Made by a program: the position numbers and the translations under genes
Assembly: GCA_017893485.1 (NCBI GenBank)
Contig: CM030366.1
Location: 104,877,796 to 104,941,795 of the forward strand
Reading direction: 5' to 3'
DNA length: 64,000 nucleotides
DNA from: Hemerocallis citrina
Lineage: Eukaryota > Streptophyta > Magnoliopsida > Asparagales > Asphodelaceae
Shown: positions 58,091 to 64,000 of the stretch, in pieces
Layout of the letters: every line of letters begins with the position of its first letter
How positions within the stretch are numbered: the stretch's first letter is position 1
The notes under the pieces: model-generated
Databases searched by the model: none
The model's input: only the letters and a program-made list of their open reading frames with translations
What the model was told of the DNA's origin: nothing

Positions 58091-59340
58091 TTAGCTTCTT
58101 GATAAGAAATCTGCTAGGATGTTATCTTTTCCTTTTATGTTTTCTATTGAGAAGTCATAATGTGCTAACTCCATTTGCCATCTTATCAGTCTTTTATTTT
58201 CTATAGTTGGGTCTATTATTTTGTTAATCCAACTCTTTGCTTGTGTATTTTCTGTCCTTACTGTAAATTTCGTATGTATTATGAATAACTCTAACTTTTT
58301 TATAGCTTTTAAGATTGCTAGTAGTTCTTTTTCATTTATGTGATAATTTTGTTGGGTCTGTGTGAATAATCCACTAGTATATCTGGCTAGTCTTTCCTCT
58401 TCTTCACTTATTTCAATGAATTTTAATACTGCTCCCCAATTATTTTCACGTGCATCTGTTTCTATTATCCATGAATATTCTTTAACAGGTAATTTTGGCT
58501 TATTTAATTTTGAAGTTTTTTGTTTTAATATTTTAAGTTTTTCTTCATCCTCTAGGGTCCATTTTCCTTTCTTAAACTTTTTTAGTTTTTGTTGTAACCA
58601 ATCTGTTTTTGCTGATAAATTTGGTATGTATCTTCTTGTTTGATTTGGTAACCTGATTATCGATTGTACTTTTCTTTTTTCTTTTAGGATATTAGGAAAT
58701 GTCTTTATTTTTTCTACTATATGTGGCTGTAGTTCTAGTCCTTCATGTGATAATTTTGTTCCTAAGAATTCTATCTCAGTTTTGAACAATTCCATTTTCT
58801 TTTTTGATAGTATAATACCTGTATTTTTTACTATTTCTATGAATTTTAGTAGATACTCTTTATGTTGTTCTTCATTTTCAGATCCTATTAGAATATCATC
58901 TACATATACTAATATGAAATTGCTGTATTTTTCAAATATCTTATCCATATATTCTTGAAATATTCATGGACTGTTTTTATATCCGAATGGTAATACATTC
59001 CATTCATAGAATCCTTGAGGTGTGCTAAATGCTGTCAACTGTTTTGAGTCTTCTGTTAGTTTTACATGGTAAAATCATGATTTACAATCGAATTTCGAAT
59101 ATATTTTTCTTATTCTTACTGTGTTAAGTTGTATTTGCATATCTGATAGTGGATATCCAAATCTCTTAGTATTTTTATTTAGTTCCTTATAATTTACTAC
59201 AATTCGAAGTTTACCTCTTTTTTATTCTGAATGTTTTCTAACTATGAATGCTGGTGATGAATGTGGACCTTGTCATTTTCTTATGTAATTAATTTCCCTT
59301 AATTCTTTTATATGTATTTAGAACTCTTCTAGGTCTATTG
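58091..59340 (-). pseudogene. Viral reverse transcriptase and RNase H
   Basis: This enzyme copies pregenomic RNA to DNA. From the right, the RT fingers and palm (a GPHSSPAF block near 59270, then VVNYKELNKNTKRFGYPLSD) run with at least four in-frame stops. The catalytic box YVDDILIG sits at about 58890-58915 in an open frame. Thumb and connection follow, then RNase H with aspartate in WIIETDARENNWGAVL, glutamate in YHINEKELLAIL and the closing DNILADFLSRS. The open part 58091-58948 is 285 codons. The order RT then RNase H with no integrase, and the LADFLSR end, fit Caulimoviridae. The enzyme is not functional. Confidence 0.88.
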
Positions 59341-59996
59341 GAATGTGTCTTATAGGTTTAATTTTTATTATTTTGTTCTTATCTTAATTAACTCTATATG
59401 TATTGTGGGTTTACTTAAGTCCTATTTTGCCAAGGGTCCTCTCCGCACAGATCTTCTAATTGTTTTTGTAAAAAATTTTTTTTATTTATTTCTTGGACTT
59501 TTTGTATTCTAGTTTTGTTTGGTCAATATTGATATTCACCACACTGGGTTGAAGAAACTCTGATATGCGGCAGGTTGGTCCTAGAATAATGTTGGGTTAT
59601 TTTAATTATTATTGCTTGATGTCTACAAGGTGTTGTAAATATAACGGATTTATGTGATATGCTTATAGGATAGTTATGTTGGAAAAAGTCATTTCATAAT
59701 AGCACATTATTATTCATATCATCAAACTGGTATATTATTAATTTTTTTAGTATGTAATTTTCTATTTGTTTATTAACATTTTGTTGATACTTATCAAGTA
59801 TGATAGTTTGTCCAGTTAATCTGGTTATTGTTTTTTTTATTATATCCATCTTGTCTCCATTTTGATAGTATATTTTCGTGGCATAGGCTAGTGCCTGCTC
59901 CGTTGTCTATTAGACTATAATAATTTCTTGATTTGTATCATTCGTAAACAAATTCTGTTAGTATGTATAATGTGTTCTTTGTTGCTCTTAATGGAT
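59341..59996 (-). pseudogene. Viral protease-RT linker, degraded
   Basis: Broken coding-like text joining protease to RT, with many stops. No domain is named here. Confidence 0.4.
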
Positions 59997-60473
59997 TCAT
60001 TTGCTCAATATTCTATTTATTACTATACTTTCATTGTTTCCTGTTGTTGTGATTTTTTTTTCTTGAATTGAGTAGGGTTGTACTGATGTAAGGAAGTCAA
60101 TTCCTAATAATATTTCATTAACATGGTGTTCTGGGTCTACGTGTAACTGTAATAACATTTTATTTCTACCATTTATCCTTAGTGGCAGTGTTATTTTATG
60201 TACAATTGAATGTCTATTATTGTAATAGTCTAGGTAGTAAAATGGGATTTTTAATGGTATTAATTCTGTTGTTTTTATATTTGTTTGTTTAATATGTGAA
60301 TTAGTAGCTCCTGTATCTACTAAAGCTACTTCTTTATTCCATTTTTCACTGTCATAATATTCTATTTCTATTTTAAATTGATTATTGTTCTGATTGTCTA
60401 GTGTATTTATTATTGGTATTAATTCCAATGCTTGTTGTTTGTTTCGTATTGATAGTGATCTCTTTCTGAACAT
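59997..60473 (-). pseudogene. Viral aspartic protease
   Basis: A 158-codon open frame with active site ALVDTGATNSHI (Asp-Thr-Gly), a flap-like middle part and the second hydrophobic motif EILLGIDFLTSVQPY. It matures the viral polyprotein. It is the least damaged part of the copy together with RNase H, and lies between movement protein and RT. Confidence 0.8.
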
Positions 60474-60639
60474 TATTTGTGATGCTTTTTCTTTTGCAAT
60501 TTCTTTTACTTTATTAAAGTCGAATTCTATGTAATTTGGTAGTCATTTCAGGATTTTCTCTAGCTGGATTGTATCTTATAATTTCGCGGAATAGCAGTTC
60601 TATTTTAAAATTATCTGTATTTCTATTTTTTACTTCATG

Positions 60640-61200
60640 CTACTAGTGAAAGCATAAATATTTCTTATTTGTATAGTCATAATTTTTCTTTTCTCTATCA
60701 TTTCTATTCCTGATAATTTATGATACATGACTAGACTTTTGTCTTTAATTTCTTTGGCCATGCTAACAGAGAAATTAGGTTTTATTGTAAATTTTATCTT
60801 TTGATACATTCAATTTCTTTGTACTATTCCTATTAAGGCATCTTGTGTACTTGATATTATTCTATCATCCATTAGGTATATTTCCAGGGGTGTATTTATT
60901 CCTTCCTTAAAATAAGCTTTTATTATTATTTGTAGAGCTCCTAAATGTATGTGTCTTAATGTTTTTTTTGGTTTTCTCACTTATTTTTTCCATCTCTTGT
61001 CTTATTATTCTTTCGGGTATTAATGGGATTATGGTTTTTCCTTGTGCTTGTTCAATATCTATAGGTTGTTCATTATTCCTGCCTATTATGATAGTACTTT
61101 TCTTCCGTTCGAATATTGGTAGTTTAAATATCTCTTTTGGGTTTATATCTAATTTGGTTGCTCTTATTTTATCGTATTTTTGTATGTCAAATCACATTCT
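60640..61200 (-). pseudogene. Viral movement protein, 30K-type, broken
   Basis: The minus-strand text HLGALQIIIKAYFKEGINTP, then MDDRIISSTQDALIGIVQRN, a TGA, then FTIKPNFSVSMAKEIKDKSL, follows the conserved spine of the 30K movement protein superfamily (PF01107), which opens plasmodesmata for virus passage. It lies after the coat protein and before the protease. The internal stop and frame changes disable it. Family call is by remembered pattern, not alignment. Confidence 0.65.
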
Positions 61201-61439
61201 TTTCCTTACTTCTTCATTATTTCTTCTCTTTCTAATTGTTCTCTTATTTCTGTTATTTTTGTCATCATGTTTATTTCACATTCTTCTGTTTCACCTTCAC
61301 TATTTCCACTATCTTCTTCCATTACCATTATTTCTTCGTCTTCACTTATTTCTGACTAGTCTTCCTCATATTCTATGGGTTCATAATTTATTTTATAATT
61401 TCTTCAATTTCTTCTACGTATTTTACTTTTTTTTTTCTT

Positions 61440-62480
61440 TTTTAAAGGCAATTTCGTGATATATGTCCTACTTCTCCACATATATAACAATTACATTTCT
61501 TTGAGTTTTTCGTATATTGTCTATTTTTATTTATTCTTCTAAAGTATCTTTTATAGAGTTTTTTATATCTCTCAAAAGTTTTTTTATATTTTGGTTTATA
61601 TTTTTGGAATTTGTGTTTACTCTTCTTTGTATAATTACAGTTATTATTACATCTCCAATGATTCAGTCTTGCATCTTCACAATAAATTCTTTATTTATAT
61701 GTTCTGTAGTATTTCATTGTTGCGCTAGCATCTTGGCACACTTTATCCCTATAATCTTTTACAAATTGTGTTCTATACCCTAAAGTATCTAGTTCTGGTT
61801 TTACTTTCTCACCTATGTATTCACTGTATATGTTTATACTCCATGGATCAGATAGTTTTAAAAAGAATGAGTCCAAGATTAGACTCCTTTCTTCTTTTGT
61901 ATAATAACTATCTTGAAAATATTCTCGAAATTCACAAGCATAGTTGTCAAAATAACACATATCGCATATTTCTAAATTGCTTAGTCTCCATCTTGCTTGA
62001 TTCTTTTTGTATATAGTGTGTTTTTCTCTTTTATCGTAGACACTGAATTCTGTTCTTATTGCTATTTCATAATTTGTAATTATTTCTTTTAGACCCAAGG
62101 TTCGTTGTGCTGAGGTTTCTTCTGTTCCTTTATCATCAATTGATCTTGATTTTCTTATAGTATTTCTTTCTTCTTCCTTTAGTCCATTCCACCATTTTGC
62201 TACTACTCCTATAAAGGTTGCTTCTATAAATTTCTCAAATGCGTTTCCTGAAAGATTTTGCCTAAATCCTACTATTAGTGAGGCATTTACCCATTCTTCT
62301 ATTGTTCTGTCTACATCTTTTACACAGTCTAGATATAGCCATTTTCTATTTTCTGCTATTCTTTTTCGTAGTGTTCTGTAGGTCCATATTTTGGGGTATC
62401 TTTTTCTTTGTCTCTTCCTATAACTTATTATTTTTTTGTTTTGTCATTTCCATGGTAAGTGATAAGGTCTTTTTTAAGAT
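61440..62480 (-). pseudogene. Viral coat protein with CCHC zinc finger
   Basis: The capsid protein binds nucleic acid through a C-terminal knuckle, here CYICGEVGHISRNC at 61448-61495. The best open part (61691-62098, 135 codons) contains KKNQARWRLSNLEICDMCYF and YRTQFVKDYRDKVCQDAS, in the usual place before the finger. Between 61500 and 61690 the text is basic (lysine- and tyrosine-rich), typical of the region next to the finger. Several stops occur upstream, 62100-62480. Confidence 0.7.
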
Positions 62481-63125
62481 TTCTTACATGTCAGTTTGAA
62501 TTTCTGTAGGTTTTGCTGTAATCTTTTCTTTATCTTGATCCATTTTTATTTCTTCATTTGTTATATCTATATTTTTTAAGGCTTCCTCTACTTCTACTGA
62601 ATTGGGATTTGCCATTAAATCTTCCATTTTTAAAATATTTATATTAAGCTTTGTTATATCTTCTAACTCCTTCATTCCTTCTTCCGTTATGCCTAATTTT
62701 TCTTTTGTGTCTTCTGTTATATATCTACCAATCTCTTCTTTTCTTATCGTTCCTACAAACTCAGGACCATTGCAATCTTCTTACAACTCTTGTATGTTTA
62801 TCATATAAATTTCTGGTCCTATTTTTGGATTTAATATTACTACTTTATTAGTTATACTTAGCCTAATAGTTTATATGCTAGCAGGTGTTGGTAATACCAA
62901 CTTGCTTCTTCGTTTCTTTAATCTAATACCTTGTATGCTATCTCTTTTAGTATTTCCTTAGACAACTTTTTTGTTATTTTACTTGTTATATACAAATATT
63001 CTGATATTTTCCTATCAGTTATATGCTTTCTTTGTGTCAATCTTCTATCAATGTGTCTGATTTTAAATCTTGAGAGATTTTTTAATCTCAATTTCTGTAT
63101 TTTCTGTGAAATATCCTGTTTTTAA
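62481..63125 (-). pseudogene. N-terminal part of viral first ORF, unknown
   Basis: Acidic helical text (EEGMKELEDITKLNINILKM, then NPNSVEVEEALKNIDITNEE) precedes the coat protein in nearly the same direction of reading. Upstream a basic stretch (RFKIRHIDRRLTQRKHITDR) ends at a stop near 62930. No start codon is secure, and a TAA lies just upstream of 63125. Confidence 0.5.
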
Positions 63126-63130
63126 ATAGG

Positions 63131-64000
63131 GTAGTGAGATATGTAAATTTTTAGTTAATGTTGTGTAAATATTCTCCAAAGTTTGGGTTTTTCTTGAAAA
63201 ATTACTTTCAACTGTCCTATTTTTATAAATAGTTTGGAGGATGTCCTATATTTGCAAATATTTTCTAAAAATGTCCTACATATGAAATTGAGTCTACTAA
63301 GAACAAACTGTGACATCAGTATTTTAGTAAAATAATAAATACTCTTCTCTTCATTATACAAAAGGGTTTCGTTCTAGGATATAACGAGATTATCCAAAAA
63401 TTATGTATAATGTAAAACAAATATTTGGTTAAAAAAGACATTGCGCTTCTGGAAGAATGATTCCCATGTATATACCATAGGCCAAAAGAAGCGAAAAATC
63501 ATTTTTGTGTGTGGATCAAACTAAAAGTTTGGTAGACCCAAAAGTTGTATTTCTTCAACAAATTCTTCCTTAAGAAGTCTCAATTTCAAACCACGCATAC
63601 AGTGGAAAAAAACACCGTCTGTTATCTGCGGGGAGGTCCATAAAGTGGCGTCTTTTAGAGAGCGCAACATAAAAATAAAGGATGAAAGAAAAACATGAAC
63701 ACACCTTTTGTATGGGAAATAATGTTCCTAAAGAGTCTGAAAGACGCTGAAAATTTGCATTTTCATTAGATTAAATTCTAGCTCGAAAAGATTGTTGTAT
63801 AGATCAATATTTATCATGAAGAAGCATGAAAGCAACAAATTTTTCAGAGGAGAAACAGTCAAAACTTATACATATATAGAATTGTAATTGGACCAAGCGA
63901 GTAAACATAAATAACTTATTACCCTTAGTCTGAAGACTCTGAGCATTATATGAGTAAATCGTACTTTAAAATTGCATATGACCTATACCACTTGGTTCAA
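63131..64000. other. Right flank, no gene seen
   Basis: AT-rich. The block 63220-63290 (TTTGGAGGATGTCCTATATT, TTGCAAATATTTTCTAAAAA) resembles, in inverted orientation, the sequence at 55537-55570. The last bases contain ATACCACTTGG, weakly like the primer site at 55791-55806. No coding frame is supported. Confidence 0.4.

Larger units (their letters stand above)
55789..63130 (-). mobile_element. Endogenous pararetrovirus (Caulimoviridae), decayed
   Basis: On the minus strand the order from the right is an N-terminal unknown region, coat protein with zinc finger, movement protein of the 30K type, aspartic protease, RT and RNase H, a possible transactivator fragment, promoter, poly(A) signal, a broken leader ORF and the tRNA-Met priming site. 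There is no integrase and no LTR, which separates it from retrotransposons. Coat protein ahead of movement protein ahead of pol recalls the cavemovirus/solendovirus layout. Stops and shifts occur in every coding part, so this is a non-functional fossil. The right edge at about 63130 is where coding text ends. Confidence 0.85.

Overview
This is a stretch of plant nuclear DNA, almost certainly from a dicot, made entirely of repeats. I recognise no single-copy host gene, no tRNA or rRNA and no bacterial feature. Its parts are plant LTR retrotransposons of several lineages (Ty1/copia, Ty3/gypsy Tat, Ty3/gypsy Athila and a large coding-poor gypsy-like group), a plant L1-type LINE, an unidentified polyadenylated retroposon, and a decayed endogenous caulimovirid. 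Nearly all the coding sequence lies on the minus strand and carries stops and frameshifts.

Layout. 1-224: end of an LTR inserted in a copia element (225 to about 4799, minus) that keeps gag, protease, integrase and its 5' LTR. 4800-5724 and 19432-22377: the 3' end and one large LTR of a coding-poor gypsy-like element (plus). It is split by a complete Tat-lineage element (5725-19426, minus; 5-bp target duplication TTACT). That Tat element carries gag, protease, RT, two RNase H domains and integrase on the minus strand, a spliced-looking antisense gene on the plus strand, and two tandem-repeat arrays. 22378-23231: copia gag remnant. 23543 to about 28640: LINE (minus) missing the 3' half of its RT.

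29098-53915: one solo LTR of about 3.47 kb (target duplication ATCAT) holding two later insertions. The first is a complete coding-less element with 3.47-kb LTRs (30120-39475; AGTAT). The second is a complete Athila element (40105-52088; ACAAT). The Athila element in turn holds a 1.9-kb retroposon (46297-48220) with a 16-bp target duplication and a short A-tail. 53916 to about 55780: AT-rich, nothing recognised. About 55789-63130: endogenous pararetrovirus (minus) with the order coat protein, movement protein, protease, RT, RNase H, then a promoter/poly(A) region, a previously hidden broken ORF and a tRNA-Met priming site.

The insertions can be ordered. The solo LTR formed before the coding-less element and Athila entered it, and the retroposon entered Athila last. 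The Tat element entered an older large LTR. No gene looks intact; the interest lies in the nesting, the antisense gene, the retroposon and the viral copy. All boundaries were read by eye from repeat ends and target duplications; no alignment or database search was run.
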